This document shows, piece after piece, positions 54,672 to 63,351 of a stretch of 64,000 bases of DNA. Made by a program: the position numbers and the translations under genes. Source of the stretch: Campylobacterales bacterium (GTDB taxonomy: Bacteria > Campylobacterota > Campylobacteria > Campylobacterales > Sulfurimonadaceae); assembly GCA_024280035.1 (NCBI GenBank), contig JAJRQV010000087.1, positions 1 through 64,000 on the forward strand, given 5' to 3'. Numbering within the stretch: position 1 is the first letter of the stretch; each line of letters starts with the position of its first letter. The notes below the pieces were generated by a model. The model saw only the letters and a list, made by a program, of their open reading frames with translations. It did not search any database and was not told where the DNA came from.

Positions 54672-56069
54672 CTAAATATAAATCTCTTCTTTAAATTTTA
54701 CAATATGCGATTTTTTAGATAACTTCTGTTTAATTGCTTTTTGAAATAATTTTTGTTTATCTTCTTCTCCATGAATCAGATAAATATGCCCTAGATTTTC
54801 AAACCTTTTCATCCATTTAATTAGTTCATCTTGATCCGCATGTGCAGAAAAACCGTTAATGGTATGAACAGAGGCATTAATCTTGATTTTTTCATTATAG
54901 ATTTCTACCCATTTAGCACCCTCAACAATTTTTCTACCTAAGGTGCCTTCGGCTTGATAACCCACAAAAACAACTGCATTTCTTTTATTCCATAAACGGT
55001 GTTTAAAGTGGTGAAGAATTCTTCCCCCATTACACATACCACTTCCTGAGATAATAATAGCACCACTTTTAATCTGATTTATTTTTTTTGATGCCATAGG
55101 GGTTTTACTAAACTCTAAAAACTCAAAATCAAATATTGAACCATCTTCTTTCTCATACTCTTGGCACATAAGACTTAACTCATCTACATATTTGTTATAC
55201 ACTCGGGTGGCACGAATTGCCATAGGGCTATCTAAAAAGATACTGCACTCAGGGAGTTCACCACTCTTATACATCTGCTTTAATAAACATAAAATCTCTT
55301 GTGTTCTTTCAATAGCAAAAGAGGGAATCAAAACATTTCCTCCTTTTTTGAGTGTTTTTAAAATAACTTTTTTAAACTCTTTTATAGAGGGTTTCATACC
55401 CTTATGTTCTCTATCTCCATAAGTTGATTCTATATATAAATCATTTGCTTCCTTTGCTTGATCAGGAAGGGGTAAAACAAAATCATTTCTATTACCTAAG
55501 TCACCACTAAAAACAAGAATTTTCTCTTTTTTATCATCCACATATCTAATCTCAATAAAAGCAGAACCTAAAATATGACCGGCATTATAAAAAGTTACAC
55601 AAAGGTCTTTGGCTAAATGTAAAGGCTCCCCATACTGAACATATCTCTTTTTTAAATTTAATAAAGAGGTCACATTAACGGCTGTATACAGAGCAGGTTT
55701 AACCTTTTTTTCTCGACCTTGACGCTGTGCTTTTTTAAAAGAGGTATGATAAACCTCTTGCATTAAATGCGCACTATCAAGCATAACAATTTCTGCTAAC
55801 TCAAGGGTTGAATGGGTAGTAATTATCTCACCTCTGAAACCATATTTATACAGTAGCGGTGCCCTTCCCACATGATCAAGATGCGCGTGAGTAAAGAGTA
55901 AAAAATCAATCTCACTCGGGTCAAAATCAAAAGGCAAATGGTTTTTGTCTTCATTTTTTCCTTGAAACATACCACAATCTATCATCAAAGTTTGACCTGA
56001 ATCTAAACGTAAAAGATGGGCAGAACCTGTTACCGTTTTAGCTGCACCATACGACTCAATTATACTCAT
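54672..56069 (-). CDS. MBL-fold beta-CASP exonuclease-like protein
   Basis: 465-aa metallo-beta-lactamase/beta-CASP protein, RNA-processing type. Metal motif THAHLDHVGR, then GSAFIEIRY, FSGDLGNRND, the beta-CASP part with SGSGMCNGGRILHHFKHRL, FVGYQAEGTLGRKI and the terminal HTINGFSAHADQ and LIHGEEDK. Start ATG 56069 follows AAGGA; the longer ORF to 56174 lies within the LOG gene, which it overlaps by 14 bp. Relatives process or degrade RNA (YSH1/CPSF73-like), target unknown. Confidence 0.85.
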   Translation of the reverse strand: MSIIESYGAAKTVTGSAHLLRLDSGQTLMIDCGMFQGKNEDKNHLPFDFDPSEIDFLLFTHAHLDHVGRAPLLYKYGFRGEIITTHSTLELAEIVMLDSAHLMQEVYHTSFKKAQRQGREKKVKPALYTAVNVTSLLNLKKRYVQYGEPLHLAKDLCVTFYNAGHILGSAFIEIRYVDDKKEKILVFSGDLGNRNDFVLPLPDQAKEANDLYIESTYGDREHKGMKPSIKEFKKVILKTLKKGGNVLIPSFAIERTQEILCLLKQMYKSGELPECSIFLDSPMAIRATRVYNKYVDELSLMCQEYEKEDGSIFDFEFLEFSKTPMASKKINQIKSGAIIISGSGMCNGGRILHHFKHRLWNKRNAVVFVGYQAEGTLGRKIVEGAKWVEIYNEKIKINASVHTINGFSAHADQDELIKWMKRFENLGHIYLIHGEEDKQKLFQKAIKQKLSKKSHIVKFKEEIYI

Positions 56070-57018
56070 TTTTTTTCCTTTTATACAGTTTGTCACCCCG
56101 AGACTCGTACCAAGACAAGATACTTCCCCATGCTTCTTGCGCACTTTGTGCATACCAAAACAGATTCCGATCATCAGAAGATATCATGCCCTCTTCTTCA
56201 AGTAAATCAAAATTAATTAAACTGTTCCAATAACTTTTATCAATTAAAATAACAGGCATTAATTCAATCTTTTTTGTCTGCATTAAGGTAATGATTCCAA
56301 AAAGTTCATCCATCGTTCCAAAACCGCCAGGAAAAACAACTAAGGCCTTTGCTCTGAGTAAAAAATGAAGTTTTCTAATGGCAAAATAGTGAAACTGGAA
56401 ACAGAGTTCAGGAGTAATATAAGGATTAGGAAACTGTTCATGAGGAAGAGAGATATTGAGTCCAATTGACTTAGCCCCCACATCAAAAGCACCCCTATTA
56501 GCAGCTTCCATAATACCAGGACCTCCTCCTGTCATAAGTGTAATACGCGAATCACTAGGGCTTTTACCTGCTTTACCAACTAAGGAACCAAATTCCCTAG
56601 CAACTGAATAAAAACGACTCTTCTGAACTATTTTATCAGCTTTTTCTAGGTTTTTTTGATAACTTTTAGATTCTGGATTTTTATTCAATTTTTTTAAAGC
56701 AAGGTCACGCTGCTTTTTGGCGGTCATAGGCTCAAGTATACGGGCACTACCAAAAACGACAATCGTATGTTTTACGCCATGTTCTTGTAAGAGTAGTTCT
56801 GCTTTTTGATAATCTAGTTCAAGCCGAATACCCAGAGTATCGCGTGCAAGTAAAAAAGTCTTGTCTTCTTCTGCAATAATATAACTTTGACTCTTTAGAA
56901 GTTTTTTTACACGCTTGTGCGAGGAGGAATCTTCTTCTAATAATTTAGGATGTTCCCAAGGTAATGTCTCTTTTTTTGTTTCAAAGGCTTTAAAAATTTT
57001 ATTCTTTTTTTTCATCAT
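56056..57018 (-). CDS. LOG-family protein (cytokinin-riboside-phosphohydrolase-like)
   Basis: 320-aa protein with the LOG motif PGGFGTMDELFGIITLMQTKKIELMPVILID and GGGPGIMEAANRGA; these bind nucleotide and may cleave N6-modified AMP or related. The N-terminal ~85 residues are an extra basic region. Length above that of the 190-aa LOG core agrees with the larger TIGR00730-like group. Co-transcribed with the MBL gene. Confidence 0.85.
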   Translation of the reverse strand: MMKKKNKIFKAFETKKETLPWEHPKLLEEDSSSHKRVKKLLKSQSYIIAEEDKTFLLARDTLGIRLELDYQKAELLLQEHGVKHTIVVFGSARILEPMTAKKQRDLALKKLNKNPESKSYQKNLEKADKIVQKSRFYSVAREFGSLVGKAGKSPSDSRITLMTGGGPGIMEAANRGAFDVGAKSIGLNISLPHEQFPNPYITPELCFQFHYFAIRKLHFLLRAKALVVFPGGFGTMDELFGIITLMQTKKIELMPVILIDKSYWNSLINFDLLEEEGMISSDDRNLFWYAQSAQEAWGSILSWYESRGDKLYKRKKNEYN

Positions 57019-57208
57019 AATTTTCCATTAAAAAAATTTATTTACAACTCACCTATCATTCATTATATGCCTTATCGTATTAAGTAAAGATAAACATAAG
57101 TGTATTAACTAGGTAAAGACCATTTTAGCTAAGGAAAATAGAAGAACTCATATTCAAAACAAGAAATAGACTAAGCCCCAACTGAGTAGAATAAGTTATA
57201 ATTTCATT

Positions 57209-57838
57209 ATGAAAAAATATATTTTATTTGATAATGACGGTGTTTTAGTTGAAACAGAACCCTGGTATTTTCTTGCAAATGTAGAGATTCTTAAAAAAAT
57301 GGGACTCGACCTCACCCAAGAGAGATATTTAGAGATTATGGTTAAAGGGCAGAGTGCCTTTCTTTTAGCTCAAGAGCACAATATTGCTTCTGTTGAAATA
57401 GAAAAAGCACGTCAACAACGAGATGAACTTTATCAGCACTACATTAAAACAGAAGATATAGAGATAAAAGGGGTTAAAGAACTCATTTCTCATCTTAAGA
57501 AAAAATATAAGATGGCAATCATCACCTCTGCACGAAGAGAAGATTTTGAACTTATCCATGCAAGACGTGGTATTAGTGAACATATGGATTTTATCTTATG
57601 TTCTAAAGAATACCCTAGAAGTAAACCCCACCCTGACCCTTACCTCAAGGGTTTAGAAAAATTTAATGCTAAAAAGCATGAAACTATTATTGTTGAAGAT
57701 TCTCAAAGAGGTTTAGAGTCAGCGTATAGAGCAGAGATTGAATGTGTTATTGTAGACAACCATTTTACACGTACACATGACTTTTCAAAGGCTAAACACT
57801 TTATTAACTCCCTAGAAGAGCTTGAAAGACTTTTATAA
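57209..57838 (+). CDS. HAD-superfamily phosphatase (beta-phosphoglucomutase-like)
   Basis: 209-aa HAD hydrolase: FDNDGVLVETEP (DxD nucleophile and acid), TSARREDFELI (motif II), SKPHPDPYLKG (Lys, motif III) and IIVEDSQRGLESA (Asp, motif IV). Subtype is the small cap-1 group; substrate sugar phosphate not determinable. Single gene. Confidence 0.88.
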   Translation: MKKYILFDNDGVLVETEPWYFLANVEILKKMGLDLTQERYLEIMVKGQSAFLLAQEHNIASVEIEKARQQRDELYQHYIKTEDIEIKGVKELISHLKKKYKMAIITSARREDFELIHARRGISEHMDFILCSKEYPRSKPHPDPYLKGLEKFNAKKHETIIVEDSQRGLESAYRAEIECVIVDNHFTRTHDFSKAKHFINSLEELERLL

Positions 57839-57957
57839 AACTTTCTACTCATTTATACTAAGCCCCAAGTACTTTGTATATTTACACCCTTACTTTATTC
57901 TGTATTAATGTATATTGTCATATTATCAAGTACCTTTAACCATCAAAGAGAAAATTC

Positions 57958-59124
57958 ATGTGTAAATTCAAAATAGTAGTAACAATGTTTTAATTCCTAG
58001 GGCTAAGTTTATCCTTATTCGCAAGTGATCATAATGATGCGGCTACGCTTTATTATCAAAAATCATATAAAAAAGCAGCTGTTTTGTTTGAGAAGGCAGC
58101 CAAAGCTGGAGATAAAAGGTCACAATATCAACTTGGATATATGTATGAAAATGGAATTGGCGTCCAAAAAAACAGTGATAAATCTGCTTATTGGTATAAA
58201 CAGTCTGCATCACAATTCAAAGATTTACCCAAGGCAATTGAAAAATTTGATATGAACCAAGGTATTACTATGGAATATCAAGTTAACCCTAACATTGATA
58301 AGGGCTTACGACAGTTTGATATTCAGCATTATGACATGCCTTCTGACCCCGAGGAAGAAAAATCTTTAAAATCTAGTATTCTGGATACCTTTGGTTTATA
58401 TCCACATGAAAAAAACTTTTATATACCCCTCTCCTATACCAGCATAAACTATGAAAAGAGTGATCCCGTTCGATATCCTGAATATGAAGATTATAATAAA
58501 AATATAGAGATGGTGTTTCAACTTAGCCTTAAAAAACCTCTGACCTTTAACTTATTAGGTATGAATGAAGTTTTTGCACTTGCTTATACACAAGAGATGT
58601 GGTGGCAATTTTATGCGACTTCTTCAGCTATACGTGAGACAAACTACCGTCCAGAGTTATGGGTAGCAATACCAGCAGAAAATGACTTTTCTAAAAAGAT
58701 TGGTTTAAAAGTTATCAAATATGGTTTGCTTCATGAATCTAACGGGGGTAGAAAGAATCTGTCTCGCGAATGGAACAGAGCCTATGTAGATTTCACTTTT
58801 CAACATAATTCTTTATTTACACAGCTAAGAGCTTGGTATGCTGAAAAAGGAACAGATAATGAAGATATAAGCTCATATCTTGGTTATGGTCACCTAAAAT
58901 TAAGTTATCTAGCGGGTAAAAGTAAGTTTGATCTTACCTGGAGAAATAACCTTCGTTTAAATAAAGACAATCGCGGTTCTATAAAAGCAGAATGGTCTTA
59001 TCCCATAGGGCATTCACAAAGTTCTTTTTGGTACTTAACGCTCTTTAATGGCTATGGAGCCAGTCTCGTTGATTATGAGGTTCAGCAAAACCGAGTAGGT
59101 TTTGGCTTTACTTTCTCACGATAA
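57958..59124 (+). pseudogene. pldA: Sel1-repeat + phospholipase A1 (PldA) outer-membrane enzyme, TAA in signal peptide
   Basis: The frame from ATG 57958 (RBS-poor) has TAA at 57991-57993, so its signal peptide reads KIVVTMF-stop-FLGLSLSLFA; one base change (TTA Leu) restores it. Beyond that a Sel1-like repeat (about 25-70: YYQKSYKKAAVLFEKAAKAG, GYMYENGIGVQKN) precedes a PldA barrel with LLHESNGGRKN...SREWNRAY, the catalytic His, Ser and Asn of outer-membrane phospholipase A. The barrel ends GFTFSR. A restart at TTG 58084 gives only 346 aa without a signal. PldA degrades phospholipids in the outer leaflet. The 388-aa product would be functional if read through. Confidence 0.75.
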
Positions 59125-59135
59125 GCTGCGTATAT

Positions 59136-59678
59136 TTAGTTATATGCAGAGATATCGTACTTCTCAAACAGCTCTTTAAGCCCCTTTGTAAGTTTCCCAC
59201 GAGAAGGATACTTAGGCATAGCTTTTTTCTTTTGCCCTTTTCTTTTAGGCGCAAAGGGCTCTTTATCATACAGCTTTTTTAATTTATTGTAATTACTCTT
59301 ACTAACCTTCGGCTTTTTAGGGACTTCACTCGGATGCACATACATATCACCCTTCTCATCCACATAAGCCCCTTTCTCAAAATAATCTGCTGCATTTCTT
59401 AAAAAGTTAGGCAGGTCAAAGTCTTCTTCATATCCTAAACCCGTTCTCTTAAGTGCATTTTCAAGCTTACCCAAAACTGCATTAGCTCTTTTGTCTAAGG
59501 CTTCTCTTACAACACCTTTCGTAGGCGAGTAAACCTCAGCATTTCTTTTATGGGCATGATCGAGTACCATTTTTTCTAAGGGCATAACCTTTCCTAAGAC
59601 AGGGCACTTTTTATCATTTTTCAACCAAAGTTTCTCTTTTAGAACTCTGATATCTTTTTGTTTCATCTCAATATACAT
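59136..59678 (-). CDS. Recombination endonuclease VII-like protein
   Basis: 180-aa protein resembling phage T4 endonuclease VII, which resolves branched DNA. His-Me-finger region: KCPVLGKVMPLEKMVLDHAHK, then VREALDKRANAVLGKLENAL with the helix Asn. The usual zinc CxxC is reduced to one Cys. The basic C-terminal ~70 residues (KKPKVSKSNYNKLKK) fit the dimer/DNA arm. Start at 59678 follows GGAG five bases upstream. No other phage gene is nearby, so it is a captured gene or part of the host's repair kit. Confidence 0.7.
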   Translation of the reverse strand: MYIEMKQKDIRVLKEKLWLKNDKKCPVLGKVMPLEKMVLDHAHKRNAEVYSPTKGVVREALDKRANAVLGKLENALKRTGLGYEEDFDLPNFLRNAADYFEKGAYVDEKGDMYVHPSEVPKKPKVSKSNYNKLKKLYDKEPFAPKRKGQKKKAMPKYPSRGKLTKGLKELFEKYDISAYN

Positions 59679-59782
59679 ATGGCTCCATCATGATTCTTAA
59701 TTCTTTAAATCCTGACTCATCATTCTGGCAGTTCTTTTGTCCACAGATTTAGCAGATTAAACTGATTTTAAAATCTACTAAA

Positions 59783-62041
59783 TTATTTTAATTTTTCTGC
59801 CACAAGTTTATTTACCACTTGTGGATTTGCTTTACCACCCGTAGCTTTGAGCACTTGTCCAACAAAAAAGCCCAGTAGTTTAGTATTGCCGGCTTTAAAT
59901 TTTTCTACATTCTCTGGATTTTTTGCAATAATTTCATCAATAATAGGTGAAATCTCACTCGGGTCACTTATCTGTATAAGTCCCTTAGCTTTAACTATTT
60001 GAGCAGGATTATCACCACTTTTGAGCATCTCTTCAAAAACCTGTTTAGCAATCTTATTTGAAATGGTTTTATCATCAATCATTTTAGCAAGCTCTGATAC
60101 TTGCTTTGGAGTACATTTAAGTTCATTTTTTTCTTTTAATTCTCTAGCTATTTCATTTGCCACAATATTAGCTAGACTTGTAGGAGCCTGAATATCACCC
60201 ATTTGTACTTTGAAATCATCATAGGCTTCTTTATAAAAGTGAGATAATTTCTCATCACGTGCCAGTGTATTAGCAATTTCATAACTTATCGATAAGCTAA
60301 TATACTGGTCAAATAAGGCTTGTTCACTCTCGCTCATTGCAACGACTTCACCATCTATCTGCTCTTTTTTAAGCTTAGGAGCACTCTGTGTTGGTATTTT
60401 TTTCTTTTTACCCCAAGAATCCTTAAGCCCCACTGTTTTATTAAACACAGGTGTTTCATCTGTGTAATCAATAGGGTCGGCATAAAAATAGCCTTGTCTC
60501 TCAAACTGAAACCTTTCATCAGGTTTTTCATTGATTACCGCAGGTTCAATCAAAGCCTTTTTGATGACCTTTAAAGAGTCTGGATTAACATCTTCTATCC
60601 CTTCAGGAGCCTCCTCTTTAAAGAGTCTGTCATACAGACGTACTTCCACCTCTTTAGCTGTCTTTGCTTCTACCCAGTGGATAGCACTTTTAACTTTAAT
60701 ACCACTGCTATCTGAACCACTTTTTGATGCGAGGTTGTATTCGGCTTTAATCTCAATAATCTTACCCTCAGTATCTTTTATTACTTCCTTACACGTAATG
60801 ATATACGCATGCTTAAGACGAACAGGCTGTTCAGGCGTAAGACGGAAATAACCTTTTGGAGGGGTTTCAATAAAATCATCACGCTCGATATAAATCTCTT
60901 TAGAAAAAGGAAGCTTTCGTGAGCCCTCTTTAGGTACATCTTCGGGGTAATAAGAGGCATCAAGCTCTTCTTTTCCTTCATAATTTACAATCGTAACTTT
61001 TAAAGGCTCAAGTACACACATAACACGGGGTACTTTTGTATTTAAGTCATCTCGAATACAAAACTCAAGTTGGGCAACATCTACCATTGAATTGGCTTTG
61101 GCAATACCGATTTGCTCACAAAAAGTAATGATAGATTCAGCAGTATAACCTCTTCTTTTATATCCAGCAATCGTAGGAAGACGAGGATCATCCCATCCAC
61201 TCACCTGTCCACCTTCAACCAGCTCTAAAAGCTTTCGTTTGCTCATAACAGTGTAGTTAATACCAAGTCGTGCAAACTCATGTTGGTAAGGACGTGGTGG
61301 AGTAAGCTTAAGCGTATCAAGTACCCAGTTATAAATATCACGGTTATTTTCAAACTCAAGTGTACAAATAGAGTGAGACACCCCTTCGATATAGTCTGAA
61401 AGACAGTGAGCAAAGTCGTACATTGGGTAAATTGACCACTTATTCCCTGCTCTGAAGTGATGGGCATGTCGAATACGATATAAGAGAGGATCTCTCATTT
61501 TCATATTCGCCGCAGACATATCTATCTTCGCTCTTAAAACATGCTCACCATCTTTAAATTCACCCTTTTTCATTTTCTCAAAAAGCTCTAAATTTTCTTC
61601 AATACTACGCTCAGCAAATGGACTACGTTTACCCGCTTGTGTTACCGTACCACGAAACTCACGCATCTCTTCTTCATTCGTACTGTCCACATAAGCCTTA
61701 CCCATTTTAATAAGCGCAATCGCATAATCATGAATTTGATCGAAATAGTCTGAAGTAAAACGTACATTACCCTCCCAATTAAACCCAAGCCACTGTACCG
61801 CATCTTTCAGTGCCTCAACATACTTTGTATCTTCGGTAGTAGGGTTTGTATCGTCCATTCTAAGATTACAATGCCCCTTATAATCTTCTGCAATACCAAA
61901 GTTTATACAGATAGATTTAGCGTGTCCAATGTGTGGGAATCCATTCGGCTCAGGAGGGAATCTCGTAGTAATTTTATTAAACTTGCCTGATTTTAAATCC
62001 TCTTCAACGATTGACCGTAAAAAATCTTTGTTCTCACTCAT
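59783..62041 (-). CDS. glnS: Glutaminyl-tRNA synthetase with YqeY/GatB-like C-terminal tail
   Basis: 752-aa class I synthetase charging tRNA-Gln. Seen: PPEPNGFPHIGHAKSI (HIGH), DDTNPTTED, GYKRRGYTAESI and VMSKRKL (KMSKS). After ~560 residues of GlnRS and beta-barrel anticodon binding comes a ~150-aa tail like GatB/YqeY, which helps tRNA binding; fusions of GlnRS with YqeY are known. Complete in one frame. The upstream gene region has a DTW-like fragment. Confidence 0.93.
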   Translation of the reverse strand: MSENKDFLRSIVEEDLKSGKFNKITTRFPPEPNGFPHIGHAKSICINFGIAEDYKGHCNLRMDDTNPTTEDTKYVEALKDAVQWLGFNWEGNVRFTSDYFDQIHDYAIALIKMGKAYVDSTNEEEMREFRGTVTQAGKRSPFAERSIEENLELFEKMKKGEFKDGEHVLRAKIDMSAANMKMRDPLLYRIRHAHHFRAGNKWSIYPMYDFAHCLSDYIEGVSHSICTLEFENNRDIYNWVLDTLKLTPPRPYQHEFARLGINYTVMSKRKLLELVEGGQVSGWDDPRLPTIAGYKRRGYTAESIITFCEQIGIAKANSMVDVAQLEFCIRDDLNTKVPRVMCVLEPLKVTIVNYEGKEELDASYYPEDVPKEGSRKLPFSKEIYIERDDFIETPPKGYFRLTPEQPVRLKHAYIITCKEVIKDTEGKIIEIKAEYNLASKSGSDSSGIKVKSAIHWVEAKTAKEVEVRLYDRLFKEEAPEGIEDVNPDSLKVIKKALIEPAVINEKPDERFQFERQGYFYADPIDYTDETPVFNKTVGLKDSWGKKKKIPTQSAPKLKKEQIDGEVVAMSESEQALFDQYISLSISYEIANTLARDEKLSHFYKEAYDDFKVQMGDIQAPTSLANIVANEIARELKEKNELKCTPKQVSELAKMIDDKTISNKIAKQVFEEMLKSGDNPAQIVKAKGLIQISDPSEISPIIDEIIAKNPENVEKFKAGNTKLLGFFVGQVLKATGGKANPQVVNKLVAEKLK

Positions 62042-62159
62042 TATTATTAAACCTTTTCTAAAAAAACTTCGTTTTGATTATGAAACTATTATATTCGTCG
62101 TATTTTATCAAAATTACTGCCTATTGCTTCTTAGACTAAGTTTTTATTGTTAGATGTTC

Positions 62160-62306
62160 TCGCGCAAATAAAGATTCTTGTAAAAAACTCAATTATCTAA
62201 TTCAAAAAACAACCTCTGCATCATCACCTAAAAGTTCTACCGCTAAAAAGCCTGTATTTGTTTTACGGTACAGTTCTTTTTGGTGCGTAAGAAGAAACAG
62301 TTTCAT
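62160..62306 (-). pseudogene. Fragment resembling the start of a DTW-domain protein
   Basis: From ATG 62306 the frame reads FLLTHQKELYRKTNTGFLAV and ELLGDDAEVVF, then stops. THQxE..R.TNTG is the tRNA-uridine aminocarboxypropyltransferase (DTW) pattern, but the rest of the family is missing and further stops follow. Probably a truncated remnant; weak evidence. Confidence 0.3.
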
Positions 62307-62324
62307 AAATCTTTACAAAAACAA

Positions 62325-63226
62325 CTAATTAACAGTAGTTGTATATAACTTTGCTGGGTTTCCCTCTGCTGTGATATAAAACTGTGTAGACGTATCAAAA
62401 CTTATGGACTCTACTTGCCCTGTGTTTAGGCTATTAGTAATGGTATATTGTGTGATTTTAGCTGAGAAAAAATCATCCGTATTAAAATCCTCTAAAAGAA
62501 TAAGTTTACTGCTAAAGGCAATACTTAATCTGTGGGATTAGAGTAAGCAATAAGAGAGATTTCATTTGTATTTGGATCATAACTTACCCCCGTAATGAGA
62601 ACATCAAAATAATGTTCACCAATAGAAGTCAATGTGTAAGTTCCTGGGGTAGTTGAGAACTTATATATTTTGCTTATTTTTGTTTCCCAGTTTTTACTAA
62701 AAATATAAAGATTGTTTTGTACAACAATTAAGGCTTCTGCATCATAAAGAGTTGTGTTAGTAGAATACGTATAATTAGTTTGGTCTGCATACGAAAAGTT
62801 AATAATCTCTACATTAGCTATAAGTTGCTCAAGTAAATCTGTTTTTAGAAGTTTATACACCTTAAGATCACTTCTATTACCAAGGTTATTTCCAAAGTCA
62901 CCAATATAAACATAAGTCTCATCACTGCTTATATCTTCCCAATCAATATTATCCGCTCCATTAATAATAATAGTACGAAGAACAAGACCTGTATTGGGAC
63001 TAATCTCATAAAGTCAGGCAGTATCTCCACTGTCATTATGCGTAAACAGTCTTCCATTAATGTTAATCAACCACGAACTTTCACTGACTTCAAAAGCAAG
63101 CTCTTTTACTAGAGTTAAACTAAGTATTGTCTCTTCATTGATAGTATTACTGCTTGAATCAGATGAACCTCCGCCACCACAACCAATAAAGAGGACAATC
63201 AAAAGATATTTTAAATATTTTTTCAT
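62325..63226 (-). pseudogene. Lipoprotein with SdiA-regulated/NHL-like domain, nonsense + frameshift
   Basis: Signal peptide ends FIGCGGGG (lipobox, Cys 16). The product resembles esterase-like/WD-type lipoproteins: RLFTHNDSGD, LYEISPNTG, DWEDISSDETYVYIGDFGNN. The 70-aa start ORF ends at TGA 63014-63016; the frame continues open into the next ORF (62525-), where a one-base loss near 62527-62531 (PTD-LSIAF) shifts it to SIAFSSKLILLEDF and TAG 62325. Adding one T and changing the TGA gives 300 aa. The protein would be surface-exposed or periplasmic. Confidence 0.6.
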
Positions 63227-63351
63227 AATTTTCCATTAATTTAGTTTAAAAATTAACTTTACCATAGTAATGATTTATCTTAGGATAAAGGTCAGTCCAT
63301 AAAGTTATTTGAGCCTATTTTTTTCAAGCTTACAACTTTCCCCAAGAAGAA

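Noticed and set aside
19916-57993. Genome-wide stop recoding
   Set aside because: The internal stops are TAG, TAA and TGA, all of which also end intact genes here, so no one reassigned codon explains them.
63014-63016. In-frame TGA as selenocysteine or alternative code
   Set aside because: No SECIS-like hairpin was evident and the same gene also has a frameshift; the window uses all three stop codons normally, and the other broken genes have TAA or TAG.
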